Below, in pieces: positions 1 to 10,282 of a stretch of 64,000 bases of DNA. The position numbers and the translations under genes are program-made. The notes below the pieces were generated by a model. The model did not search any database. It saw only the letters and a list, made by a program, of their open reading frames with translations, and was not told where the DNA came from. The first letter of the stretch is position 1; each line of letters begins with the position of its first letter. Origin of the DNA: Lepraria neglecta (Eukaryota; Ascomycota; Lecanoromycetes; Lecanorales; Stereocaulaceae); NCBI GenBank assembly GCA_033220425.1, contig CM065646.1, positions 5,339,501 through 5,403,500 on the forward strand, given 5' to 3'.

Positions 1-300
1 AAGTTGAGCATAGCGGATCAGGAGCAGCTATTGCAAGATATCGTTGATGAGGTAAGGCAAGAGACCTCTCTACCAAAGCTCAATGCTGATATTCGTTTGC
101 AGACTCTTGCAAACGGAGTCATGATAACAAGAGTTAAGAGCATGCCTCGAGCGATTAACGCGACGACGAAGGACATCGGATGGGAGCTTCAGCCGGCACT
201 GAAGGTCTGCATCACGTCTGGACTTTCGAGGAAGGAGATTGAGAGGGCAGGAATAACTATACGCCATGCTGTTACCAAAATAATGACTAGAAAGAGATAA
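1..300 (+). CDS. LCB1: Serine palmitoyltransferase subunit 1, 3' end (partial)
   Basis: This is the last ~99 codons of a gene entering from the left edge. LCB1 pairs with LCB2 in the ER serine palmitoyltransferase, which condenses serine and palmitoyl-CoA in the first step of sphingolipid synthesis. The visible tail has the family's C-terminal features: a run around TRVKSMP, then WELQPALKVCITSGLS, then AGITIRHAVTKIM and a basic end. The frame is open to the first base, so the true start lies outside the window. LCB1 lacks the PLP lysine carried by LCB2, but that region is not visible here. The closely related alpha-oxoamine synthases are less likely because of the exact C-terminal wording. 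The identification rests on family memory of this tail, not on a search. Confidence 0.85.
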   Translation, partial: KLSIADQEQLLQDIVDEVRQETSLPKLNADIRLQTLANGVMITRVKSMPRAINATTKDIGWELQPALKVCITSGLSRKEIERAGITIRHAVTKIMTRKR

Positions 301-1539
301 CAGTCTTTGCGGATGTACTCTTGTATACATGTATACTATACTACTTACAAAATTTAATCACGAGACCGTCATAGGTCTTTCCTCTCAGCCCTGGCGGCAT
401 AATCAACGATTACAACTTTTCGTCCCGTTAATTGGCACAATTTTGCAAGTGACGAAGCTTTCGTGACTTTCGTTAAGCAGCGAATCAGCCGTGTTTGGTT
501 CCTTGCATCCGAAGCGCATCACTGGCGCAGTTTCAGGGATCTCAATTTTCCCCACACCGCGGTACCAACCCAACAGCCTCCATCATGCAAGGCATTATTA
601 CGTGGGATCGATCAGGATCAAAGTTGCGGCTGTCGTGTGACATCGGTCAAACAGCTAGATCTAGCCACTTGTAAGACGATGTGTAAGCCATGGAGGTAGT
701 GCTTCTGTGGAATGCGGCCACTGGCGCTCAAAGTGAGCATGTGGTTCTTTCGCAAGCTCCAACATGCTCTCCAATGTGCAGGGCTTTGTGAAGCGATGAA
801 ATTTTACCCCATTGGAAGAAGCGGGAGAGGTTTGGAGGGCGCGATGAGTGAGGGGCGTGGGACAACAACGCAAGGAGGCTCAGGTGAAACACCAAAGCAT
901 CCCACCACCTTTCAAAATCCCTGCTCAATTTCCTCTTCTGTATTCTTTGCTAAGTGCTTTGCTTGAAGTGAACACCATGCGCATGAGAAAAAAGTGACTT
1001 TTCTGGCTCCAGAGCGTGATGTTCTTGCACATTCCCTACTGCAGCGAAGCACCACACATCGTCATCACGCGGAGACTCAAGCACGGAATTGCATCTTCAC
1101 TCGGCTTCCACCAGACCCAAGTCTCAGCAAATTGTAGCATCATGTCGCATTGACAGCACTTTCTTTGACGTGGTTGCCGAGTGTCTTTGTTGATATTACC
1201 TTCATTTCAAGTCCTAAAAGAACACCCACACTCCCTATTATCATTTCTTTGTCAACAAACCACGAGTGGCTTATCGAACCAAAGGAGCAATTTCTAGTGT
1301 AAGGGCAGACAGTCCATGTTGATTGACCTACCTGTTCCCCAAGGACAACGCCCTTTCACGCGTACGTGTCCCTTGTCCTACATGGCAAATTGCTACAACC
1401 TCGAGTTTCCAGCACCCAAGCTCGTATTTTGCTCCCCACGTACTAACATTGCCACTGGTAACAGATTGCCTTTCCGGTCTAAAACCAACGCCTAGAGCCT
1501 TCTCACACTCATTCTAGGTTCCCGAACACCCCATTCAAG
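301..1539. other. Intergenic: LCB1 3' flank and GH17 gene promoter
   Basis: No coding pattern on either strand survives inspection; the short open frames lack family signatures. The last ~100 bases before the GH17 start are pyrimidine-rich and contain a CATTCTAG that could end a 5'-UTR intron. Confidence 0.5.
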
Positions 1540-2886
1540 ATGAAGGCTGGCCTCTTCTCGATAGCTTGCATCGCTTTGCTGCAAGCCGCTACATCGCAAC
1601 CTCACCGTATCAGATTTTCTAATATTAACGTGAAGGACCGGAGGCAGAATGCTGACCCCCAAGGACCAGACCCTCAACATCACCACCATAACAAACGAAC
1701 GCAGGACGTCGTTACGGATGTAGTCACGGATATCGAGACCGTCACATACCAATTCGAGGACATTGTTGTGTATGTGGACGACAATGGCAACCCCGTATCG
1801 ACTACGACTATCTATCGGGACCTGATGGAGCCCACCCCTACACCGTCTTCGACTCCTGTTCCGCCTCCAGTTACCACACCCCACTCCTCAACATCGGCCC
1901 CACCACCTCCTCCTCCGCCGCCGCTGCCGACTTCATCCTCTCCACCTCCACCTCCACCTCCTGCACCTAAACCTTCTCCATCACCACCAGCTCCAGCTCC
2001 CCACCCAGCTCCTCAACCAACCCAAGCGAAAACATCACCATCTCCGGCGAAGCCTAGCTCTCCTCCCAACAGCCCACCTGGTGGAGGAGGGAGCTCCAGC
2101 GGTCCAGGATTCAGCTCCGCGATCAGCTATACCCCATACAATGCAGACAACTCCTGCAAGTCCGCCTCTCAAGTAGCAACGGACCTCCAAGACGTCAGCT
2201 CATACCAAGTGATCCGCCTCTATGGTACAGATTGCAACCAGGTAGCTAACGTTATCGCCTCAACCAGAGGAAGCGTCCATCTCTTCCTCGGCATCTTCGA
2301 CATCAATTCCATCCCGAGTGAAGTCCAAACTATCAAATCTGCGGTCAATGGCAATTGGGGTATTGTCAACACCGTCAGCGTAGGCAACGAACTTGTCAAC
2401 TCCGGCACAGCGTCTGCTGCACAAGTCATCGCTGCAATCGGCACCGCACGCTCCGCTCTACAGGGCGCTGGATACAATGGCCCCGTCGTCACAGTCGACA
2501 CCATGATGGCCATGAAAAACAACATCGGCCTCTGCACCGCTTCTAGTTTCTGCGCCATCAATTGTCACGCCTTCTTCGATGGCAACACGCTCCCTTCCGG
2601 TGCTGGCGAATTTGTAAAGAACTGGGCTCAACAGATCTCAGAGGCTGCGGGTGGAAAGACCACTGTAGTAACAGAGTCAGGGTGGCCTACGCAGGGAGAT
2701 CCTAATAATCAAGCTGTGCCGAGCCAGGAGAATCATCAGACGGCTATTGCGAGTTTGAAGAGCGCTTTTGGTGGGGGGACGAATTTGGTGCTGTACGGCA
2801 TGTACAATGACCTTTGGAAAAAAGATGGACCGACTACTTTCGGGGCGGAGAAGTATTGGGGTATTTATGGTAATGCACCTGCTTAA
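1540..2886 (+). CDS. Secreted GH17 beta-1,3-glucanase/transglycosylase, Scw11/btgE-like
   Basis: A 448-residue single-exon gene for a cell-wall enzyme of glycoside hydrolase family 17, which cleaves or re-joins beta-1,3-glucan. Residues 1-19 form a signal peptide ending near ATSQP. An N-terminal stretch with repeated VVTDVV-type motifs and a YVDDNGNPVSTTT segment is characteristic of the btgE/Scw11 group. Residues ~105-190 are a Pro/Ser-rich spacer with polyproline runs. The GH17 domain follows from about AISYTPYN. The acid/base glutamate sits in SVGNELV and the nucleophile glutamate in VTESGWPT. The protein ends just after the domain, with no GPI signal seen. The start is the first in-frame ATG (AAGATGAAG) and fits the signal peptide. 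Linkage to the wall through the Pro/Ser spacer is inferred. Confidence 0.92.
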   Translation: MKAGLFSIACIALLQAATSQPHRIRFSNINVKDRRQNADPQGPDPQHHHHNKRTQDVVTDVVTDIETVTYQFEDIVVYVDDNGNPVSTTTIYRDLMEPTPTPSSTPVPPPVTTPHSSTSAPPPPPPPPLPTSSSPPPPPPPAPKPSPSPPAPAPHPAPQPTQAKTSPSPAKPSSPPNSPPGGGGSSSGPGFSSAISYTPYNADNSCKSASQVATDLQDVSSYQVIRLYGTDCNQVANVIASTRGSVHLFLGIFDINSIPSEVQTIKSAVNGNWGIVNTVSVGNELVNSGTASAAQVIAAIGTARSALQGAGYNGPVVTVDTMMAMKNNIGLCTASSFCAINCHAFFDGNTLPSGAGEFVKNWAQQISEAAGGKTTVVTESGWPTQGDPNNQAVPSQENHQTAIASLKSAFGGGTNLVLYGMYNDLWKKDGPTTFGAEKYWGIYGNAPA

Positions 2887-3741
2887 GCTTTGCTTGAAAG
2901 GGAAATGGAAGGCTAGAGCAAACCTAAGGGTTGAGGCTGGACATCCTAAGCTCCCTTTGTGTCTTCGATGTTGAAGGATGACCCTGGGGGCCAATTATTC
3001 TTATGACGTGACGAATGAAGCGTTATGAGCACAGGCGGTATCTGAAAACTGTTAGCCTTCTCGTTCTCTGATATCCACCTTTTTTTCTTCTTGTTAAACC
3101 TTGTTAGCCGTCCGTTTAACAAGCAAGAGCCTTTTGTTTTCGAGATGCGTCTGTAAATACGTTTTCGACATTGCGTGATAATTTCTGCGGGGGCAGGAAA
3201 GCTTGATACAATTAAGCTTTTGGATGTCTCTGCTTTGACTTCCCCCAGAAGGCTGCAGTTTTGGGGTTCAAAAATTCTGTCACTGTCTGCAAGGTAGGGA
3301 GGAAATAGCAGCAACTCTGACACATGGGAGGACCTACAACTAAGCTATGATATTGCCAAATAATAAAGGCTTTTGGCCCTTTGGTCCATCTAACGTAGCT
3401 TCTTGGAGCTGGATGTGTGTCAAATGATGGGCCTGTAAACTACTTTTCAGTGTAGAATGGTAAGTAAGTCTTCGGGAGCCCCAATCGGGGCGATTTAGAC
3501 CACAGAGGAGCTGGATATGTGATGAATGATGGGGAAGGTGGTAAAAAATGGGACTGTTCCCTTCTTTCGGTGCGGAATGGCTGCTCTTCAGAGCATGAAA
3601 ATCGCTGATTGATGGGGCTATTTCCTTCCTTGTTAATGTACCGCGACTTCTTCAGGACCTGCAATTGGAGAGTCCTATGAGCGTTATGTTCCAATAATGT
3701 TCAGTTTCCCATACATAATTACCTGCCACGGCATACCCACT
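2887..3741. other. Intergenic between convergent genes, with an imperfect local repeat
   Basis: This is the 3' flank shared by the GH17 gene (+) and Ldb17 (-). Around 3405-3470 and 3508-3590 two ~70-base stretches resemble each other, each with GAGCTGGAT(G/A)TGTG, an AATGATGGG and a GAATGG. No gene is supported. Confidence 0.4.
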
Positions 3742-5403
3742 TCAAGCTTCACCCTCAACTTCGAACGGGCTCTTCTCCACATCCATCGCTTTACTAATAG
3801 CCTCGTTCCCCACCGCGGCTGCGTCAGCATTCGCCTCCCCCCATTTCTGGGTTGCGTCATCCACTTTCCCATCGTTCGCCCGACTCGGCGTCTTCACGCC
3901 AGGCTTACTCTTCTGCGCCGCCACCTCCATCACGCTCAGACTACTCTCCATAGCACTCGGCATGCTCACACTGAGCAGTCTCTGTTTCATCTTTGTTGGA
4001 CTATTGGGGCTGGTTGTGTCTTCATCTTTCAGCCATGCAACCCTTCCACAGCGCGCGACTAGTCTTTTGGTTGTTTCGTCCACAGCACCGAAATGGTTGT
4101 TGCCGTCTTCGGCCATCATAGCCAATAGCCTTACTAGCTCATTTTGCTTGTAGTGCGGTGGGTTTTTGAGTTGGGTGTGCGCGAGTAACGGATAGAGGAC
4201 ACGAAGGTAGGTATGTCGGAGTGGCATAGAGGAAGGTGGGAGGTCGAGCAAGTTCCGGAGGATGATGTCGAGAAGGACGTGCAGGTCATTTGTGTAGAAG
4301 TATTCGTATGTGGAAGGGGTGGTGAAGAGGAGGTAGAGGAGCTTGAGGATTAGGAGCTGGAGGGAGGTTTCGCTTTCGCGGTTTAGAAGTAAGATGATAT
4401 TTTCGCCAAACGTCTTGTAGGAAGAGCCGTCCACGGAGAGGATTTTGATCACTTTGTTTGTTACTTGTGTAACGGGTGAGGAAGATTGGTTTGGGGAGGG
4501 GTCGTGGGCTGAGACCATGTACTGTTCGTTTAGTATGAGCTAGTCGACTGATCAGTACTCGGGCTCTTGTGTTTATCATGAATCGGAGGCATACCACGAC
4601 TCGTATGACTGGGTAGTGGTAAGGGTCGTTGACGTCGTCAGACAACTGTTCAATGATTTGAAACATGTATGCAATGAAGTCGTCCTCGATTAGTACTGCC
4701 TCCCAGTCAGCCCCACTTCTCCTCCATGCGGTCAGGCACGGCAGTCACTCACTTAAGTCTTCCATCCGTAACCGCTGTATCCGTGACATTTCGTAAAGCA
4801 GCTCGAGTAGCATCCTATGCAAGCCAGCATCGTCGTCCGTCCTTTCGAGTATTAACTCTAGCAGTCTAGCAAAGACCCCCTCTTCATTCATCATTTCAAA
4901 CGTGACTTCATTCTGCCGACCGTCGTAAAGGAGAAATGCTACTATCAGGTGTAATGTGTCCGGAGAGTCTTCCTGTTCCGTCCTGGTTAGCCATGGACTG
5001 GGCTGGGCTAAGACGTCCGTACCTGTAGCAGGCTGAAGACGATCTGCCGACGAACATAGTCCTTATGTGCAGCGAAGAGTGTAGACTCGAGGAGGCGGTA
5101 TGAGCAGCGTGCGATGTCATATTCGGTCTGTATGTACTCTCCTGCATATTCGCCCTGTCAGTATCCAACTTCTTTCCCCAGCGTGGCGGAGCGCCAACCT
5201 TTGTAGTTGGTAGTAAAGGCCAGATATGACCTCAAGGCGTTATCGATAAGCTCGTGAGACTGGCATTCTGTAGTGACAATGTCGTCGAGTTCTAGAGCAC
5301 ACGGTCAATGGGGGTGGACTTGTGTTGCGGCGGAGGCTCTGGCTTACACACCATCCCAGAACTGCTGCTCATTGTCTAAGGTGTAGGAGACCTCGAATTC
5401 CAT
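3742..5403 (-). CDS. Ldb17/Dip1 (SPIN90-like) activator of the Arp2/3 complex
   Basis: A multi-exon gene starting with [18 protein letters not shown] at 5403. Splice joins that keep the frame include a GTGTGT donor after codon 17 (intron 5292-5351) and a second junction giving [12 protein letters not shown]. It continues through [33 protein letters not shown] and a central VIRVVLVLNEQ-like stretch to a long last exon from 4518. This leucine-rich armadillo-like core is the SPIN90/Ldb17 domain; fission yeast Dip1 activates Arp2/3 to make the first linear actin filament in endocytic patches. The C-terminal ~90 residues are charged and disordered. Predicted length is about 450 residues. The gene lies head-to-tail with GH47 upstream. 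The exact join between 4520 and 4800 was not fully resolved. Confidence 0.82.
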
Positions 5404-5802
5404 TGCTCAAGTGTAGTATCATGATCAGATTCCGTTGCTGCGGTATGTCGTTGTTTAAGTAGTCTCTATGGAGTGTTGGTTGTGGTGGGAGGCACCAGGG
5501 GTCATGGTTTCGACTACACGTGCGGAAAAAGTATATATGACGGCACACAGAGCTTTAGCTTTCATCGGACCGCTTCTATTCACTCTTTTCCCTCTTCGCA
5601 TGCTGTAAAGGTATTAGAAGAATACATTATGTTTTCGTGCTAAAAATTCTATCTTGTAGTAACGCACAGATAGATAACCACCAGCGTTGCCCATGCTCCA
5701 GTTCAAGCCAAACACCCCCACATGCATGCTATAGGTATCCCAAAAGCCTTCAAACCACTCAGGCCAAAAAACAACGCCTTTTACATCTGGCATAATAATG
5801 CC
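5404..5802. other. Intergenic: GH47 3' flank and Ldb17 promoter
   Basis: About 400 bases between two minus-strand genes. A TATATA-containing stretch lies near 5530-5540. No coding or RNA feature is seen. Confidence 0.4.
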
Positions 5803-8800
5803 TTACTTCGGTCTCTTAAACGCATGTGCTTCAGTGTTACTGTAAAAGGTCAGCGGATGCAACAGCATGAAAGAGATGCCGGATACTCACAGCACATAGT
5901 CATCCAGGCTGACCTGACTAGGGTCGGCGAACAAAAGGTAGAAATACTTCAGCGTCTCCGCCAGCCAGAAACTCTCCATCTCATCTAATACGGATGGCTT
6001 TTCACTCGTCACGTCGGATATGGCTCCGGCACCATATGTGCCATTAGTGTGCTTTTCTACTGCCTTGAACATCTCCCACCCCTTTTCGCGCCAGTAGACG
6101 TCACCCGTTGCGCGGTACATGATGAAAACGGACTCAATCGCCTCGGGTCTGTGCTAATGTGAGCATGTGATCGATATTTTCAGGGGAGCTTTCAAAGTCT
6201 TACCTCAACAGATATCTGGCGCCAGTTACCTTGGTCATCCCTTCTGGCAATCTCTCATCCTGTATTCTAGCTTTGGCAAATTCCTCGCGCGTTGGGATCG
6301 GTGGCGGCGTGTAGACCTCTGGTTTGGACGTGCCATTGGCATTGTTTGGTAACAGGCCTTGGGTCTCCAAGTGCTGCTCGGTTGTAGACTTCTCGAACAC
6401 GAGCCCGTTACCTGCAACCTTTGTAGCCTCGATTGCTTGTGCTTCTGGATTAGCAGCAAAAAAGCTTTCACCAGTTTCACCAACGTCTCCTAATTGCCTT
6501 TTCACGAGGGGCTTTGGCGGCGCTGCTCCTTCTACCGGCTTCAGCGAGGATATCTCGGCGTCTTCCTCGGATACGTCAGAGTCCGGCTTTGCACTCGTTC
6601 CTTCTGTGGGTTTGGAGACAGCCTTATCGGCCTTCTCCTGTTCCGGCTCCACCACCTTGTCTTCCACAGGCTTCCCGACGGCTTGATCGGCCTTTTGCTT
6701 TGATGTTTGAGAATCATTGGCCGCAGCCTCGGAATCCCCTGGTTGTGAGTTAATTGATTCGCCGGTAGAAGTAGATTGGACGGGCTCAGCCTGAGCGACT
6801 ATTTCCTGGCTTTCTTGAAGAGCTACTTTCATTTCATTCTCCAGGACGGGTTGCTGCTGTTGAAGCCTCTGTTGTTCTCGCACGTCGCCATACGGATCTA
6901 ACTTTTCGTGGTAGAGGGTCTCGTTCCATGGACAATCAATTGGGTCTGGACAAGGAACGACCAAGTAAGATTCAGGCATGATGCCTGTGGCAGTTGACTG
7001 GTAGGCCCATACACATCCATCGGTAAGCTTCTTGGCGATATCCATGTCGTCCTCACGACCAAAGACTTTAGCACCGAGTGCGTACATGCCACCGACAAAA
7101 CAGGTCAGGTGTGTCCCCTCTGGTGTAAGTCTAATAGGGCTATCTTGATTGTCGACTCTAGCATTTCCGGCGTGGAGGACATGTCGCTTCTCATCGTGTA
7201 TCATAGGGCGAAACAGCAGGTTCTTGGTGGTTGTTTCAGCAACGGCCTCATACATAGTTCGATACTTCTCTTCTAGGCCCCCAAGAAGTATATACTCTTT
7301 TGGAAGATATTCGTAAGTGGAATCGGCCTGCCCACCGATTCCAAAGTCTTCACTCGTAGCGAATGGCGGCGAAGCTAGGCCTTGCGGCTCGCAGTCTGGA
7401 GGCTTTGGAGAGCTCTCCTGATTGGGCTCGTCGACGACTTCGACCTGTCTCTTTCTTATAGCCTCTTTAGCAGGAGAAGTAGGAGATCGCGCTCCAGCGT
7501 TGGTTCCAGCTGTAACATTTTTCGCAATGGCAGCTTTCTTAGCAGGCCCACCATCCATCAAAGTAGGACTCTGTGATTCGGGAGCCACGTGGGAAGCTGT
7601 GTGGTCATAACTGGACTGCGTGTTCATGTCTGGCTTTTTGCATCCAGATGCGTCCACTTGCTGAGGCCATAGACCCGGCATCTTGGTATTGTTCTGCCAA
7701 ATATCGAGCTCGTTTGTGATTCGAGCAACTGCATCGTAGTATTTTGCCTCCTTGGTGATTTGGGCAAGCCTGGTGAATTCTACGGAGAGGGAGCCTAGCT
7801 CTGCAAGGACCACTCTTGTCTTTGCTCGGTGTGGCTGAGAAGCAAAGGTACTGCATTTGTGTAAGTAAGGAGGGATCCACTTGCGCAGGGTAAACTTACG
7901 GTTTCCACAGATAGAACGTCATGGGCATGCGGTTTGGTGTATCAAAAGCGCCCATAAGAATGTCTGCAAGCTCCACAGCTTTGTCCAAGATGATCCTGTG
8001 TGCACCATCACTGATATCGTAAGCGGCAACGAGCCCTCCAAGGTACCGAATGACAGTCTCGAAGAGGGGTATGTCGTTCCTTGCGCTTGTGGTGAAGTCT
8101 ATAGCTCTGACTGCTTCTACAGCTTCCTCAAACTCGTCCTTCAGGCCCATCATCCACAGCGTATCCAGACTATCTACCAGTGTTGCGCCCCAGCCGTTGA
8201 ACGGGTTGCGGTATCTGCCAGATATTGGGGACAATTCGTCTTGTGACCATGCCTTCTTCTTGTACCCAGCCCACGAGAATAAGAAAACATTCCTGATCTT
8301 GTCTTGCTTCTCTTCTCGAGCCGCTTTGTCGTCCGCAGACTCGGCTTTGAATGCATATTGTATTTTTGGGATCGCTTTGGGCTTTCCGGTGGGCAGTTGT
8401 ATAATGTTTTCCGTAGGTACAGGGAAGTGTTCAGGCTGCTGACTCCAATGGATCTTTGGGATTCCAGTCTCTGCAATGATCTCAAGCCTACCCTCCCCTC
8501 CACCTGGATTGATGATAGGGTCCGCTGGGCCTGAATGTGGCTTGGTGGTCTTATTGGCGGATTCAGACCCAACAGCGGCCGTAGTTTTGGCAAGTGAAGG
8601 AAATTTGTGGTCCCGTGTAGACTCGTCTTCTGCATCCAAAGCGCCCTTTTTCATTGGAGTTTTGACAGGAGATGCGTCTTCTGCATCCTCAACGGGCTCC
8701 TTCACTGGAGCTTTGGTGAGAGATGTTGGTGTGGGTAGTACTTCTGATTCCCGAACGATTGGGGCACTTGACGTTGGAGTCCCGGAATCTGCGAGACTGG

Positions 8801-9029
8801 GAACAGCTATTGGGGCATCGACATCTTTGCTGTCCGTAGTGTCCTTCCCCTTGGGCTCTGAGGCTGGTGGAGGCGATGAGGACTCGACTTTTTGGCCAAG
8901 GTTCTTCAAGCCTTCAACACTGGCTGCACCAGCAGACTCGAGGTTGGCTATATTTGTGAAATGGTATAGCGCCCCGATTGTGATGACAGCAAAGACTATG
9001 AAAACCCTGTAGCGACGCATTCGAAACAT
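5803..9029 (-). CDS. GH47 mannosyl-oligosaccharide 1,2-alpha-mannosidase with long disordered insertions
   Basis: A type II membrane enzyme of the ER/Golgi that trims alpha-1,2-mannose from N-glycans. The start chosen, [10 protein letters not shown] at 9029, has ACC before the ATG and gives a short basic tail plus signal anchor; an in-frame ATG at 9161 would add 44 residues. Family motifs in order: [31 protein letters not shown] (across an intron), [38 protein letters not shown] (across an intron), [14 protein letters not shown] and the end [15 protein letters not shown], whose last exon follows an intron. At about 1,020 residues it is nearly twice the usual size. The excess is a Ser/Pro/Glu-rich stem after the anchor, a ~90-residue insert before FGIGG and a ~230-residue insert before YLLRPE. 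Catalytic core motifs look intact. It could be an EDEM-like member, but the close motif match favours a processing mannosidase. Confidence 0.9.
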
Positions 9030-9380
9030 GGTGAAGGGCGGAGGGGGTCTCGTGCACAGCAGCTGCACTCCGAGCTTGCCCAGGGCCGGTGCGTTTGAGA
9101 GGTAGAGGGCTCCAATGCGGCCAGTTATCTCGAGCAAAGATCTTCCGTTGACATTATCCAAAGATTAGGGGCAAAAGAAGCCGAAAGAACATGTCAAAGC
9201 TGGGTTAAGGAGTTATTGACAGATCCGGAGATTTGCGTTCGCGCCGCTCCCTTGGCGCCAGGTCAAAGAAAACTGGCCCATACCACCGAATCCTACTCGT
9301 TTCATGAACAAAGACGCTTTACAATTGTGGTAATCGAACTGCTTGTTCCGGGCAGGGAAGATTTTATGTCGTCAAATCTA
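9030..9380. other. GH47 upstream region up to the transposon edge
   Basis: This holds the alternative GH47 N-terminus (in-frame ATG at 9161) and the probable promoter. It ends at the TA dinucleotide (9379-9380) that abuts the inverted-repeat element. Confidence 0.45.
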
Positions 9381-10032
9381 AACCCCATCCCGGCGTGGTG
9401 AAACACGCGTGATGAAATTTGGTTAAGGTACTTCGGTTTTTAAAACTCCACGTTCCCCACTATAATGCTAAGTAACAAGTGAAGCATGACTAGATAATCT
9501 TAGGGCGTTTTTCCGGGTATGAACACTATTAATGTGGAAAATTATAGCGCTCGTGGCTTATTTTACGTTCGATCGCTTTTAATCTGTCTATATATACTAT
9601 TTCAGAAATTGCTACGATACATAACCAGATACTATCCGGCGTGTAATCTAAGACCTAGATCTTGTAAAGGACGCATATATACCTTGCCTCTATGACCAAA
9701 ACCTGGTCTATAGGGATCTGTGCGATATATAAAGCTCGTAAAGTAATCTTGGAAGGCCGGCAAAGGTACCTTCGTAAGGAATCCGAAAGTCTGAGTGCCG
9801 ACCGAACTAACTTGGCATAAGGTTATAAATGTATTTAGTACACTATAATACTCTACCGTCAAGTTCTTTTGCATTCCATACTATTCCATTTCTCCCACAG
9901 CTGCAGCCGGAGCCTTATGCGTCCACAGCGCCTGCCCATCTCTGCGTACCTGCATATTGCTTAAGTTTAAGAGAATGCAAACTGACCCGCCATTTAAATG
10001 CCGATTGCAGACCCTTGCAAACCTTCCCACGA
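9381..10032 (+). repeat. Left inverted copy of the transposon 5' end
   Basis: This matches the reverse complement of 15635-16278 over its length, with scattered substitutions and small indels. Shared landmarks include GTGATGAAATTTGGT, TTTCAGAAATTGCTA, CCTGGTCTATAGGGATCTGT, CTGCGTACCTGCATATT and GCAGACCC..TGCAAACCTTC. Similarity stops abruptly after the last of these, so only the untranslated leader and first few codons of the transposase are present. Confidence 0.8.
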
Positions 10033-10282
10033 TTACCTGTGTCAGAACTACAAACCGTTATCTGCTAGTTGGTGTCCACACAGCCGATTCAGGCTCCGGT
10101 GTGGCCCGATGGAAATGGGTCCGTTGTGCCTTTACTTCCCTAGCTTCCTCCCCTATACCTTTTTAGTCTTCAAATGGCTCGAGAATAGGACAGGGTGACT
10201 GCTCGTACCAATTGAGAGTCAAAAACCGATTTTGCATAGTGCATTTCATAATGCCCAGGATTGTATTATTTCTGAGATCTTT

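Noticed and set aside
9029-9161. The upstream in-frame ATG as the GH47 start
   Set aside because: It would place 44 residues before a good signal anchor; the internal ATG has a better context and gives the usual type II layout. It remains possible.
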